A DNA stretch of 64,000 nt from DASQGA01 sp963722715 (GCA_963722715.1 CAVROA010000008.1:1-64000), one strand, 5' to 3'; positions 8,240-17,848 are shown, numbered from the stretch's first letter. Notes: a model not told the origin generated them from the sequence alone. Numbers and translations are program-made.

Positions 8240-9240
8240 AGCCCGACGGACAGCCGCTCGGCTCAGGGGATGCAGCCGAAGCGGAGCTCGCCTCGGCAGC
8301 GCTGGCGCGCTATCAGGCGGACGCGTCCGCCCGCCTCGAATTCGTCCGCCACGGTGAGAACACGACGTACCGGGTCTTGCGGGGGGAGGGCGATTGGGCG
8401 CTGCGGCTCGCGCGCCCCGGCTATCAGTCGGTCGACGCGATTCGTTCGGAGATCCGGTGGATGCAGAGCCTGAACGAGGCGGGGGTAGCCACGCCTGCCG
8501 TGATACCCGGCCGTGACGGCGACATCCTCCAGCTCATTCCACACCGAGACGGAAGCGTGCGGGCCGCAGTCGCATTCACATGGGTCGAGGGGCGTCCGCT
8601 TCCCGAGGTGGACAGCTTGGGCGCGTGGAAGCAGCTGGGCAAGATCATGGCCCAGGTCCACGAGCACGGGCGGCGCTGGCGGAAGCCGCAGGGCTTCGTC
8701 CGCCCCGCGTGGGATCTCGAGGCGCTGGTGGGGGATAGTCCGCGCTGGGGCGACCCGTTCCCTCCCGACGTCTGGAGCGCGGAGGATCTGCGTGTCCTCC
8801 AGGCCACCCGTGACGCGGTGCGGGAGCGGCTGCATGCCCTGGGGCAAAGCGAGGAGCGCTACGGGCTCATCCACGCGGATCTGGGTTTCGAGAATGTGCT
8901 CGTGCGGTCCGACGGGACGACGGTCGTCATCGACTTCGACGACAGTGGGCCGAGCTGGTACATCTACGAGCTGGCCAGCGCCCTGTACCCGTTCGAGGAC
9001 GAGTCCGGCTTTGCGGGGCGGGAGAAGGCGCTGGTCGCGGGCTATCGGGCAGTCGGCTCCCTGCCGGACGAGCAGGTCCAGGAGCTCCCCACGCTCCTGA
9101 TGGCGCGTCGGTTGGCAACGCTCGGATGGACCTTCACGCGCGGCGAGACAGCGCACGCCCAACGCCAGAAAGCTCGGAGGATCAGCAGCAGCCCGCCGGC
9201 GGCACGGCGGTTTCTCGAGTGGCACGCAGGAACGGGCTGA
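8236..9240 (+). CDS. Phosphotransferase-family kinase (APH/HYKK-like)
   Basis: A 334-aa kinase of the aminoglycoside phosphotransferase/homoserine kinase type II superfamily. The catalytic loop HADLGFENVL has D215 and N220, and the metal site IDFDDSG starts with D233; the N-lobe has RHGENTTYRV. It starts at a TTG whose bases overlap the stop of the aminotransferase gene, so the two are translationally coupled. This makes a small-molecule alcohol substrate, processed next by the PLP enzyme, more likely than an antibiotic. The stop is followed by about 90 bp and a new gene with its own ribosome site. Confidence 0.85.
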   Translation: MKPDGQPLGSGDAAEAELASAALARYQADASARLEFVRHGENTTYRVLRGEGDWALRLARPGYQSVDAIRSEIRWMQSLNEAGVATPAVIPGRDGDILQLIPHRDGSVRAAVAFTWVEGRPLPEVDSLGAWKQLGKIMAQVHEHGRRWRKPQGFVRPAWDLEALVGDSPRWGDPFPPDVWSAEDLRVLQATRDAVRERLHALGQSEERYGLIHADLGFENVLVRSDGTTVVIDFDDSGPSWYIYELASALYPFEDESGFAGREKALVAGYRAVGSLPDEQVQELPTLLMARRLATLGWTFTRGETAHAQRQKARRISSSPPAARRFLEWHAGTG

Positions 9241-9333
9241 GAGTCAACGCGGAGCCCTTGAGTAGCCCGAGGAGAGGGTGTATCGTCGTCCCGCTGCGGC
9301 CCCTGACTTTTGCCGTCAACGCAGGAGGCCACC

Positions 9334-11505
9334 ATGCCAATCCGGCGCTTCATCGACGTCAGCGTCGACCCGTACGAGATCGTGCTCGGATCTCCCCGCC
9401 TCGAGGTCAAGTCGCGCTCACCGCTCGACCCTGAGACCGCCCGCGGAGCTCTTGGCCTCGGCGCCCACCGCTCCACCGTCACGCTCTCGGACGACGGGCT
9501 CACAGCGACGGCGGTTCCGGAAGGCGACCTGCCGCCCGGCCCTCACACCCTGATCGTCGAGGAGCTCGTCTCGACCAAAGGGAAGCGCCTCACCGATCGC
9601 CTCGTGCTGCCGTTCTTCGTCAGCGACTCGCGCGCCAAGGTCAAGTCGTCGCTGCGGATCGAGAGCCTGGTGCGCCTTCGCGTCGAGCGTCTGGGAACGG
9701 TCCGGCTGCCCGCGCCGAAGCGGCCCGACGGTTCGTTCATCGAGATCATGAAGGCGGTCGACCGCAGCACCGGGAAGCCGGTCGAGCTCGCGTTCGACCA
9801 GGACGGCGCGCGGGTGAACCCGGATGACGTCTTCGCCGAGATCGTTCGCAATCGCCAGAAGACGTTCGGCAAGCTGCATCCAACGCTGCAGCGGGCCATC
9901 AAGGAGCGTCGTGACGAGCGCCTGCCGGTTGCGGTCTGGGTCCAGGTTCCCCCTGCAGAGCTTCACGCCAAGCGCGAGAAGGGCGCTACGGGCAAGCCGC
10001 CGCCCGCGGAGACCGAACGAGCCAGGCGCCACGCCAAGGTGGCCGAGCAGGTCGCCGAGATCCTGCGCGAGCACGGTGGCGAGGATCCTCGCCCTGATCC
10101 GCACGCACCCGTCGTGTACGCCGAGCTGCCCGCCGAGAGCATCCGGCGGCTGCAGGAGCGCAAGGAGATCACGGCGCTCTTCCTGCACGAGACGGAAGGA
10201 GAGGTCGACCTGTCGAACTCCATGGCGATCGCGCAATCCGACACGGTCCAGTCGAGCCTGAGCCTGACCGGGAGCGGCGTCAACGTGGCCGTGTACGAGG
10301 ACGGCCCCGACAGCACCGCCAACCTTTCAATTACCGCCTCCTTCACGGGCTCTCCGGCGACGGACCAACACTCGCGTCACACCCACGGGATCATCAAGAA
10401 CATCGAAGCCAACAAGCCGCACGGGCACGCGTCCGGGTGCAACCTGCACTCGGCCAACACGATGGCGCTCGCGGCGATCACGTGGGCGGCGCACACCCGC
10501 GGTTGCACGGTGATCAGTCAGAGCTTCCACCGCAACGCCGAGCAGACGGACTCCGGACTGTCGTTCGACGACATGTACAAGGACTGGCTGGCGCTCCACT
10601 GGCCGTATCCGACGATCCTCCAGGCGGCCGGGAACGGAACGAGCACGGAGTTCGTCAACCACAAGGGCTTCAACACCTTCGCAGTGGGAAGTCACAACGA
10701 CGCGGCCTCCGGGATGGCCAGCGACTCCGTCTTCCGAAATCCAGCCTCCTCGCACAGCGACAGGGAATCGCCGGAGGTCGCGGCGAATGGAATGGCGGTG
10801 ACGACGGTCGGTCTGACGTTCAGCGGCACGAGCATGGCTGCGCCCGCCGCTGCCGGCTGCACGGCACTGCTGCAGCAAGCCAACACGACCCTCAAGTCCT
10901 GGCCCGAAGGCTGCCGGGCGATCCTGCTCGCGAGCGCGAGCAAGAACGTCACCGGCGCGACCTGGTGGACAGACCGCAGCGCAGGGGTTGACGCCTCGGA
11001 CGGCGCCGGCGCCGTCGACGCATTGGAGGGTGTGCGGATCGCGCAGAACCGCCGCTCTCGGGGCTCCGCCGCGACCCGCCGGGGCTGGGACGTCGGCACT
11101 CTTCGTTCGAGCGACATCGGCGCGAACGGCGAGACCACGTTCGCCTACCAGGTAGTCGTGCCCGCGTTCTTCTTCTGGCCGAAGGTGAAGGTCGCGCTCG
11201 CGTGGGACAGCCTGGCGACGATTCAGGACCTCATCTTCCTCCAGGTCGGCTGGGACACCCTGCAGCTCGACCTCGACCTGAAGATCTACGACAGCGGCGG
11301 CTCCCTGGTCGGCTACAGCGGTTCCTGGGACAACAGCTACGAGATTGCGGAGTTCGACGCGCGTGCCGGAGAGACCTACACGATCAAGATCCGCCGCTGG
11401 TCCGGCACCGCGGACGTGTGGTACGGGATCGCGTGGACCGTCCAGGGCGTGCCCTTCCTCCGGCAAGATTGGAATCTCAGAGAGCGGCTCCGCCGCGAGG
11501 GCTGA
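9334..11505 (+). CDS. S8 (subtilisin-like) serine peptidase, large, no signal peptide
   Basis: A 723-aa subtilase. A charged N-terminal region of about 300 residues, rich in Lys/Glu and with no signal peptide, precedes the catalytic domain. The triad can be placed as Asp323 (AVYEDGPDS), a His in SRHTHG (349 or 351) and Ser500 in FSGTSMAAP; the oxyanion Asn is N434 in AAGNGT. The Asp and His motifs are unorthodox but in register. A C-terminal beta domain (about 600-715, DLDLKIYDSGGSLVGYS) resembles pre-peptidase C-terminal domains. AGGAGG lies 6 nt before the ATG. The TIR-WD40 gene begins 60 bp later in the same direction, so the two may work together. Confidence 0.85.
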   Translation: MPIRRFIDVSVDPYEIVLGSPRLEVKSRSPLDPETARGALGLGAHRSTVTLSDDGLTATAVPEGDLPPGPHTLIVEELVSTKGKRLTDRLVLPFFVSDSRAKVKSSLRIESLVRLRVERLGTVRLPAPKRPDGSFIEIMKAVDRSTGKPVELAFDQDGARVNPDDVFAEIVRNRQKTFGKLHPTLQRAIKERRDERLPVAVWVQVPPAELHAKREKGATGKPPPAETERARRHAKVAEQVAEILREHGGEDPRPDPHAPVVYAELPAESIRRLQERKEITALFLHETEGEVDLSNSMAIAQSDTVQSSLSLTGSGVNVAVYEDGPDSTANLSITASFTGSPATDQHSRHTHGIIKNIEANKPHGHASGCNLHSANTMALAAITWAAHTRGCTVISQSFHRNAEQTDSGLSFDDMYKDWLALHWPYPTILQAAGNGTSTEFVNHKGFNTFAVGSHNDAASGMASDSVFRNPASSHSDRESPEVAANGMAVTTVGLTFSGTSMAAPAAAGCTALLQQANTTLKSWPEGCRAILLASASKNVTGATWWTDRSAGVDASDGAGAVDALEGVRIAQNRRSRGSAATRRGWDVGTLRSSDIGANGETTFAYQVVVPAFFFWPKVKVALAWDSLATIQDLIFLQVGWDTLQLDLDLKIYDSGGSLVGYSGSWDNSYEIAEFDARAGETYTIKIRRWSGTADVWYGIAWTVQGVPFLRQDWNLRERLRREG

Positions 11506-11565
11506 GCGACTCTTCTAAGTCAGGCATCGCGCCGCATCCGACTTCTGACGGCTTAGGCTGACGTC

Positions 11566-14524
11566 TTGGCGGACGTGTTCATCTCGTATTCGCGCACGGA
11601 CGGGGCCTTCGTTCGCGAGCTGCACGCATTCCTGACCGACCGCGGCAAAGACGTTTGGGTCGACTGGGAGGACATCCCGCCCGCTGCTCAGTGGGAGCAG
11701 GACATCGACGACAGCATCGATGCAGCTGAAAGCTTCGTCTTTGTCATCAGCCGCAGCTCGCTCGCGTCGAAGTACTCTCTGGACGAGCTTCGCCATGCGG
11801 GAGAGCGCGGCAAGCGGATCGTGCCGATCGCCTGCGACGGAGCCGACCCGGCGCAGGCGCCCGAGGGCCTCCGCCAGCTGAACTGGATCTGGTGTCGTCC
11901 CGACGACGACCGTTCGGCGGCATTCGCGAAGGTCCTCGATGCCCTCGACACGGACCTTGCCTGGGCTGAGGTGCACACGCGGCTGCTCGTTCGCGCGGTG
12001 GAGTGGGACGCGCGGCGCGACTCGAGCCTGCTCCTGCGCGGCCGCGATCTCGAAAGCGCACTCCAGCAGATCGCTGCGAACGCGGGAAAGGAGCCCGTGC
12101 CGACGGAGCTGCAGCGGGAGTACCTGCTTGCAGGCCGGCGGGCTTCGACGAGGCGACAGCGCGTCGTCCTCGGAAGCATCTCACTTGCGCTCGTCGTCTC
12201 CGTGTTGCTCGGCATTGTCGCGCTCCTCCAGCGCAACCTGGCGAACGAGCGTGCGCAGGTCGCACGCTCGCAGGCGTTCGCGGCACAGGCCGTCGGGGCG
12301 CTCGATTCGGCTCCGGCCGACGCGCTCGCCGACGCAGTCCGCGCGATGGAAATGCACCGGACTCCCGAGGCGAGGGTAGCGCTCCGGCGGGCGATCCTCG
12401 CCAACCCGGTCGCGTACGCCATTGGCTCCGACGCGAAGACGCGCACCGGCGCGCGCCTCGACGCCCTCGTCTTCAGCGACGACGGGCGGTTGCTTACGGG
12501 GCTCACGCCAGAAGGCGTGCTACACGTGTGGCGGAGCAACACGGGCCGTGAGGCGGCGGCTCCCACGAGAGCCAGCACGTTCGCGCAGCACGGCGGGCTC
12601 CTGATCGCCGCGCGGAGCCGTGAGGCTCGCGTCCTCGACCTCCACACGGGGGCGGTGCTCCACACGCTCCGCGTGCCGCGCGGCCGGCGCGTTATCGGCG
12701 TCGGCTTCTCGCGCGGGGTTCCACAGGCGGCGGTCGCCGTCCGCCACACGATCGTGCTCGAGGGGTTGGCGGCGGCGGGCCACCCGGTCACGCTCCAGTT
12801 GCGCCCTCGGCTTGGCACGCGGGTGCTCCTCAGCCCGGAGGGGGACCGCGTGCTCACGTTCACCGAGGGCACGCGTGCGCGAGTCTGGGACGCCCGTTCC
12901 GGACGTCTGCTCGCGAGGCTGCCGATCGTGGATTCGGCTGCGATCAGTTCGGACGGCCGGTTTGTCGCAACGATCGACCTGGGAGGAGCAGCGGCACTCT
13001 GGAACGCCGGGGCACGCGCCCCGATAGCCGACCTGGGTCCTGCAGGCGGCGTGGTCTTCAGCTCCGACGCCGCGCTCGTGCTCGCCGTCGGCGACAACGG
13101 CGGCGCCGGCGTCTGGCGGACGGCAACCGGCAGCCAGATCGCCGCCTTCCCCGGCTTCGGCAGCCTTGGCAGCGGGCGTGGAACGTTGTTCACCGAGTTC
13201 TCGCCCGGCGCGGCCTTCAGCCACGACGGAAGCCTCGTCGCGCTTGCGAACGCCGACGGCAACGTCCGGATCTGGGACGTCGCCGCACGGAGGCAGGTCG
13301 GGGCTGTCTCCACAGGCTGGGCGAACGCACTGGCCTTTGCGCCACAGGGCGGCATGCTCGCGTCGATGGCATGGAACGGAGAGGTCGTGGTCGCACGGTC
13401 GCCCACGAGCGTGCCGCTCCGCACGGGCTTCCGGCCGGACAGCTGCATTCCCGGTTTCGACCCGCTCCTGAGCTCCGACGGGAAGCGCGTGCTCGCGAAT
13501 GCCGCCGCGGGGGCAGGTGTCTGGTCCGTCGCCGGTGACCGCATCGCGACGCTTACTCCGCCTGGGCGGCCGGCGGCGATGGCTCGGAACGTCGGCTGGG
13601 CGGCCTTCAGCGGCGACGGGACGACGGGTTGCCGCGGCGAGCACCCCGAGCGGGTGTGTCCAATCCGCTGACGAGACGCACGGCGCTGCGGTCTGGCGGC
13701 TGGACGGGCGCAATCCCTTGCGCGAGGTGCGTTCCTACGGGCCGGTCATGCTCGACACGAACGGGCGGCTGGTCGCTGTCGGAGGAGGGGTGTGGAGAAC
13801 CACGGGTGGCGAACGCCTGCGGGGGCTGGGGGAGGTGTTCACGCTCAGCCCGAGCGGCGCCGTGACGCTCGCCATCCGGGGCGGGAGGCTCGAGGTGGTG
13901 GAAACGGTCTCACGCAAGACGGTGGCAATGCTTCGCGACGCGGAGCCGCTTGTGCGAGCCGCGCGTGACCTCGGTCCCCCAGAGGCGTTGTTCAGCCCGG
14001 ACGGGCGGCGCCTGCTGACGAGCTGGGGCTCAAACGTCCGCCTGTGGGACGCGACAACCGGCGAGCCGATCGCCATCCTCGGACGCCAAGGCGTGGAAGT
14101 TGGCAAGTTTGCCTTCGGCGACGGCGGAAGCCTCGCGCTCGCGACGTTCTCTGACCGAGCGGCGGTGTTCTCTGCGGCCGACGGGACGCTCGTGTCATCC
14201 GCCGCCGGCTCGTTCGATGACGGCGCCGTCTCCTCGAATGGCGCACTCGCGGCCGCGCCGAAGTCCGACGGCGCCATCAACGTCGTCGACCTCGCCACGG
14301 GCACCCGTGCCACGCTCCAGACGGACACGGCCGTCCGCCTGACCAGCGTCTCCTTCGGGCCGACCGCCGACGTAATCGTGGCGCAGGACGCGGAGGGCGA
14401 CGTCCATGTCGTGCGGTGCGAGATCTGCGCCTCGGAAGATGAGCTGTTGAGACTCGCGCGATCCCGACTCGCGGTGGTATCGCGGATCGAGGCAAAGCGC
14501 CCGCCGGTCGCAGAGATCGGCTAG
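11566..14524 (+). pseudogene. TIR-transmembrane-WD40 protein, frameshifted
   Basis: One gene now in two frames. Part 1 (11566-13671) has a TIR domain (FISYSRTD at residues 5-12; likely catalytic Glu74 in SKYSLDEL), a helical linker, a membrane segment at about 200-225 and the first WD40 repeats. Part 2 continues in the +1 frame from about 13620 to 14524 with more WD40 repeats and a C-terminal CEICASEDELLRLARSR motif. The switch lies at 13611-13632, where one extra base is enough to explain it. Repaired length is about 985 aa. TIR domains often hydrolyse NAD+ or signal by association; WD40 propellers sense partners. It starts at a TTG giving the standard MADVFISYSR opening. A sequencing error, true decay or programmed frameshift are all possible. 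Confidence 0.85.
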
Positions 14525-14545
14525 GCGGGCAAGCTTGGGGATGAA

Positions 14546-14577
14546 GGTTGGCCCCGACACCAGTGTCGAGGCCAACC
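14546..14577. terminator. Hairpin terminator between convergent genes
   Basis: A 14-bp stem with one C/A mismatch (GGTTGGCC-CGACAC paired with GTGTCG-GGCCAACC) and a 2-nt turn lies between the WD40 gene stop and the minus-strand secreted protein stop. No T-run is obvious. Confidence 0.65.
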
Positions 14578-14588
14578 AGGCCGTTCAG

Positions 14589-14882
14589 CTACCCGCGGGC
14601 CCCCGACGGGTTGCACGCGAAGCCGGGACCGCCACCCATGGGGCCCACCTCGGCGACGAGCTGTCCCCAGGACTGCGCTCGAGGCGCAGACGTGTCGCCA
14701 AGGACGTTCTCATCATTCCGTCCGGAATAGGCGCACTCCGACTTACCGTTCAACGGCGCCTCTTCCGTGCCGGCGATCCACTTGCCATTTCCGGTGATCT
14801 CACCGGCGAGTGCGGGACCAGCACTCAGACTCGCAACGGCCGCTGCACACAGCGCAGCCGCGAGCATTCGCTTCTTGCCCAT
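14589..14882 (-). CDS. Small secreted protein of unknown function
   Basis: A 97-residue protein with a clear Sec signal peptide (MGKKRM, then an Ala-rich core, cleavage likely after GPALA near residue 26). The mature part is Gly/Asn-rich with two Cys (ECAYSG and GFACNP) that could form one disulfide. A GGAGG ribosome site 7 nt upstream supports the start. Function is not recognised. The gene is divergent from another small secreted protein gene across a 285-bp gap. Confidence 0.75.
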   Translation of the reverse strand: MGKKRMLAAALCAAAVASLSAGPALAGEITGNGKWIAGTEEAPLNGKSECAYSGRNDENVLGDTSAPRAQSWGQLVAEVGPMGGGPGFACNPSGARG

Positions 14883-15104
14883 GGTTTACCTCCGCAGTTT
14901 TGGATCGACGCCTCCGTGGCGTCGGTGGGTAAAGCTACTAAACGAGACGGCGCAAGAAAAGAGAGAACCCGCCGGAGCGGGCTCCCCGCGGATGTCCGCT
15001 CGCCTGCGCGTCGGCGACCGGGTAAAAAGTGCCTTGTTTCCAGGGTTCCGAGGATGATTGGCCTGGTGCCGGTCGCCAAGAGCGTCGGCTGGAGGACGCA
15101 CAAG

Positions 15105-15133
15105 TTGACATGTGCGAAATGACGCAATAGCGT
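15105..15133 (+). promoter_or_regulatory. Sigma-70-like promoter
   Basis: A perfect -35 TTGACA, a 17-bp spacer and a weaker -10 TAGCGT end about 34 nt before the ATG of the secreted protein gene at 15168. Confidence 0.6.
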
Positions 15134-15167
15134 CGGCCGCTCATACCTGCGGCGAAAGGGGAAAGTC

Positions 15168-15674
15168 ATGCGGCGACTCTTGCTCCTCGGCCTGTTGGCG
15201 GCGGTTGCACTCGTGCCTACTGCGAGCGCGGCTACAACATCATTCTCAGCGACCTTCAACGAGGGTTTCGGACGGGCCACCGCGCATCCCTGCTCAGTTG
15301 ATGCCTTCGTCTGTGGCTCTGGCACGATCGCGGGGTTCGGGGCGGCCACCGAAGAGTGGGTCATCACCGACTTCGAGCCCGAGACGGCTTTCGAGACCGG
15401 CTGTTCTCCGCTGACGCTCATGCGCACGATCACGCTGACGGACGGAAGCACGCTCGTGACCGAGGAGACTGGCACGATTTGTTTTCCTGGAGTGACATTC
15501 GGGAATCCCGGCTCCTTCCTTTCGTTCGGGAATCCCGGCTTCTTCACAGGGTCGTACGTGATTGTCGAGGGCACAGGTGTCTTTGAAGGGGCGACGGGCT
15601 CCGGTACGTCGAGCTTCAAAGCTGCGGGAGACACGTCCCGCTCCACGCTTTCGGGAACGATTACGCTGCCATAG
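15168..15674 (+). CDS. Small secreted beta-rich protein
   Basis: A 168-aa exported protein: signal peptide MRRLLLLGLLAAVALVPTASA, then a Gly/Thr/Ser-rich mature domain that looks like an eight-stranded barrel of the allene-oxide-cyclase-like type (GTGVFEGATGSGTSSF near the end). Three Cys are seen in the first half. A 9-residue in-frame repeat (FGNPGSFLS, FGNPGFFTG) lies near residue 111. AAAGGGGAAAG precedes the ATG. Function is unknown; the barrel assignment is a visual inference. Confidence 0.72.
   Translation: MRRLLLLGLLAAVALVPTASAATTSFSATFNEGFGRATAHPCSVDAFVCGSGTIAGFGAATEEWVITDFEPETAFETGCSPLTLMRTITLTDGSTLVTEETGTICFPGVTFGNPGSFLSFGNPGFFTGSYVIVEGTGVFEGATGSGTSSFKAAGDTSRSTLSGTITLP
15498..15545 (+). 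repeat. 27-bp period tandem repeat within secreted protein gene
   Basis: Two 21-bp units (15498-15518 and 15525-15545), differing at one base and separated by 6 bp, duplicate nine residues in frame. Confidence 0.8.
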
Positions 15675-15823
15675 TTCCAGCGAGACACGCCCGGCAAAGT
15701 CACGGACCGACGGGCGTGTCCCGCTCTCCTCCGCATTTTGTCGCGTGGGCGCGAGAGACGTAGAAGTCAAGTGAGCCTTCGCATGTGGGCGAGGTCGCCA
15801 GGAGGAGCAGGGCAAAGCCTGAA

Positions 15824-15865
15824 GGCGAGCTGGACGAAGCCTCCGAGGGCGTCGTCCAGCTCGCC
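15824..15865. terminator. Strong hairpin between convergent genes
   Basis: A 14-bp perfect stem (GGCGAGCTGGACGA at 15824-15837 with TCGTCCAGCTCGCC at 15852-15865) and a 14-nt loop lie 10 nt before the stop of the minus-strand lipoprotein gene. Confidence 0.7.
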
Positions 15866-15874
15866 CAGAGGTCG

Positions 15875-16429
15875 TTACGAGTTGTCGCTCTCGACCGCCT
15901 TGCCGCCAGGCGAAACGGCGTCCCAGGAGCCGCCGAAGTCGGTCAGCCCTTCACCGTTCGTGTCGCCGGGGTTGGAGTCGCCTTCGTACCAGTAGAGCGG
16001 GTGCCCCGCGTAGGTGACCTGGGAGCTTCCGTCCGGCCGCATGGTCGTGCCGATCAGCTTGGCCGACACGCCGCTACCGGCGGTCGCCGTCCCGCTCATC
16101 GTGATCGGCGGCCAGACCGTCGCGCAGCCACCGCTGCAATTGCTCTTATTCATGGCGTCCGCCTCGAAGAGGTAGAGCGTCTTGCCGTCCTGGTCGACGA
16201 GGATCCTGCCGAGCATCGAGCTCGCCGCCTTGAGGGTGACCGCGCTGGTCGCGGCAGCCGAGCTACCGCCGCCGGAGCCATAGCCGGACGATCTAGCGGA
16301 AGTGCTGCCGGAAGCGCTCGTCCCGGTGCCCGCTGACGCTGCGCTCGAGCTGCTGCCGCTGCCACAGCCTGCGGCTGCGACGCCGACGGCGAGTGCCGCC
16401 GCTGTGACCGCGAACATTCTGATCTTCAT
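15875..16429 (-). CDS. Lipoprotein with PF03640-type repeats (COG4315-like)
   Basis: A 184-aa lipoprotein. The signal ends in a lipobox with Cys22 and is followed by a long Ser/Gly-rich linker. The mature domain has the family motifs: LGRILVDQDGKTLYLFEAD and CATVWPP, then YAGHPLYWYEGD in the second repeat. The family is exported and of unknown function, often linked with redox or heme proteins. The ATG at 16429 has an ideal AGGAGG at the right distance; an in-frame extension further up is non-coding in character. Confidence 0.82.
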   Translation of the reverse strand: MKIRMFAVTAAALAVGVAAAGCGSGSSSSAASAGTGTSASGSTSARSSGYGSGGGSSAAATSAVTLKAASSMLGRILVDQDGKTLYLFEADAMNKSNCSGGCATVWPPITMSGTATAGSGVSAKLIGTTMRPDGSSQVTYAGHPLYWYEGDSNPGDTNGEGLTDFGGSWDAVSPGGKAVESDNS

Positions 16430-16576
16430 GGTGCCTCCTGTCTTCGTGTCGACGAAGCAGGCCCGGCCGGTACTGCGTCCACTAGTCAGGAAGAGATAAC
16501 GTCGCGCCGGTCCGATTCGGATGCCCCCGCGCGACGGCTTCACGAAGGCACAACAATCGGAGTCCAGTGCTGCGAC

Positions 16577-16632
16577 GCGGCCGACGCGATGATCGGCGAG
16601 GTTCGGGAGGACGAGCCGGGGCTGGCGGAGGA
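16577..16632 (+). pseudogene. Fragment of the 49-residue repeat gene (copy 1)
   Basis: These 56 bases match the middle of the intact small gene at 24851-25000 and the fragment at 21641-21766. They encode AADAMIGEVREDEPGLAEE and then diverge. No start or complete frame exists here. It sits against the 3' end of a minus-strand gene. Confidence 0.65.
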
Positions 16633-16675
16633 GCAATCGGCCCCGCCTAGCCTCTGCGAGGGGGAGGGGTGCCTC

Positions 16676-16948
16676 CTAGCCGAAGCGCTGCTCGACGGCC
16701 TGCCGCGTCCGGTTGAGGGCCTCTGCGACCTGCGACCAGGTAGCGCCTTGCGAGCGAGCCTCCTCGACCGCAGCACGCTCAATCTGCTGCAAGATCTCCT
16801 GCATTTCCGCGAGCGAGTCGAGAATCACGAGCGGCTCGTTGCTCGACCGAACGCGGAACATCGCCTTTCGGTAGCGACCCAGGACTTCCTCAGGAATCCT
16901 CTCAATCACCCAGGGGTGATCGAAATCATCGGCGGAGGGAGGGTTCAC
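16676..16948 (-). CDS. Small helix-turn-helix protein
   Basis: A 90-residue protein whose C-terminal third (GATWSQVAEALNRTRQAVEQRFG) is a helix-turn-helix like those in small actinobacterial DNA-binding proteins. The N-terminal half is mostly helical (ILDSLAEMQEILQQIERAAVEEARSQ in two pieces). It starts at a GTG. It may regulate itself or the cupin gene, which is divergent across about 180 bp, but there is no direct evidence. Confidence 0.68.
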   Translation of the reverse strand: MNPPSADDFDHPWVIERIPEEVLGRYRKAMFRVRSSNEPLVILDSLAEMQEILQQIERAAVEEARSQGATWSQVAEALNRTRQAVEQRFG

Positions 16949-17022
16949 GCCCTGATGCTATCGCAGCACATCTGGATTGACGAGTCTGTGTGGATGGAGT
17001 TGCGCATATCTAGCAAGATTCC

Positions 17023-17051
17023 TTGACCTTTAGAGGCAAGTTGGATATCTT
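17023..17051 (+). promoter_or_regulatory. Sigma-70-like promoter
   Basis: A -35 TTGACC, a 17-bp spacer and a -10 TATCTT lie about 80 nt before the cupin gene start. The spacing is optimal. Confidence 0.6.
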
Positions 17052-17132
17052 GCGGCCGCGTGTGCGGCACTGAGGCAGCTGGGGGCTGGGGGTCAGTGCC
17101 GCCGCCCATAAGCGAACAACCAGGAGGCAGCA

Positions 17133-17708
17133 GTGATCAGTAAGGGCCAGACCCTCGTCAACCCCGTCACGGGTGAGCGGATGACGTTTCTCCGGACCTC
17201 TGCGGAGACCGACGGCGAATGCGTGCTGATCGAGCTTCACGCAGAGCCGCAGGCGTTCGTCGCGGCAGCACACGTCCACCCGGCTCAGGTTGAGACCTTC
17301 GAGATCGTGTCGGGTACGCTCGGCGCCAAGGTCGCCGACAAGAAGATCGAGGCGCAGGCAGGTGACGTCCTCGTCGTGGAGCCTGGGCAAGCACACAAGT
17401 GGTGGAACGCCGGCGAGGGGGAGCTCGTGTTTCGTTGTGAGCTGCGTCCGGCGCTTGGGTTTGAGGCGTTGATCGAGACGATGTTCGCGCTCGCAGCCGC
17501 GGGCAAGACGAACAAGAAGGGCATGCCGAACCCTTTCCGGCTTGCCGTCATCGCCCAGGCGCACTTCGACACGGTGCGCTTGCCGTTCCCGCCTGCTCCG
17601 CTCCAACGCGCGGCGCTAGCCGGCGGCGCGCCGCTCGGCCGGCTCCTCGGCTACAGGCGGACCTACACGTCGGAGCTGACACCTGATCCGGCGGGAGCAG
17701 CCGCCTAA
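17133..17708 (+). CDS. Cupin domain protein
   Basis: A 191-aa cupin. Metal-binding motifs are visible: HVHPAQVETFEIVSGTLG near residues 48-65, and AGDVLVVEPGQAHKWWN near 76-92. It starts at a GTG with AGGAGG 7 nt before it. The C-terminal 70 residues are helical and extend beyond the barrel, ending in GYRRTYTSEL. Similar proteins are annotated only as cupins; the substrate is unknown. A promoter lies upstream and a terminator about 140 nt downstream. Confidence 0.8.
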   Translation: MISKGQTLVNPVTGERMTFLRTSAETDGECVLIELHAEPQAFVAAAHVHPAQVETFEIVSGTLGAKVADKKIEAQAGDVLVVEPGQAHKWWNAGEGELVFRCELRPALGFEALIETMFALAAAGKTNKKGMPNPFRLAVIAQAHFDTVRLPFPPAPLQRAALAGGAPLGRLLGYRRTYTSELTPDPAGAAA

Positions 17709-17848
17709 TCAATGCCGCACGTCCGATCCGCCCTCGGCATTCGCCGGGCCGCCGTCATCGCCGCGCCCGCGCTCTCCGCCCGCGAGCGGGCTGCACACCG
17801 CCGTCTGAACTGACGGGCTTTCGTCCACCTTCAACGCTGAAGCAAACG

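Noticed and set aside
11688..13544. A 618-residue open frame on the minus strand inside the TIR-WD40 gene, and similar long frames opposite other genes
   Set aside because: They have Ser/Arg/Pro-rich composition without motifs, no ribosome sites, and lie opposite genes with clear domains. GC-rich codon use creates such shadows.
13611..13632. Programmed +1 frameshift in the TIR-WD40 gene
   Set aside because: No slippery sequence, internal ribosome site or stem-loop is evident, and many other genes in the window have similar one-base breaks, so error or decay is more likely.
15498..15545. CRISPR-like repeat
   Set aside because: Only two units 27 bp apart, inside a reading frame and duplicating nine residues. 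No CRISPR array or cas gene is seen anywhere in the window.
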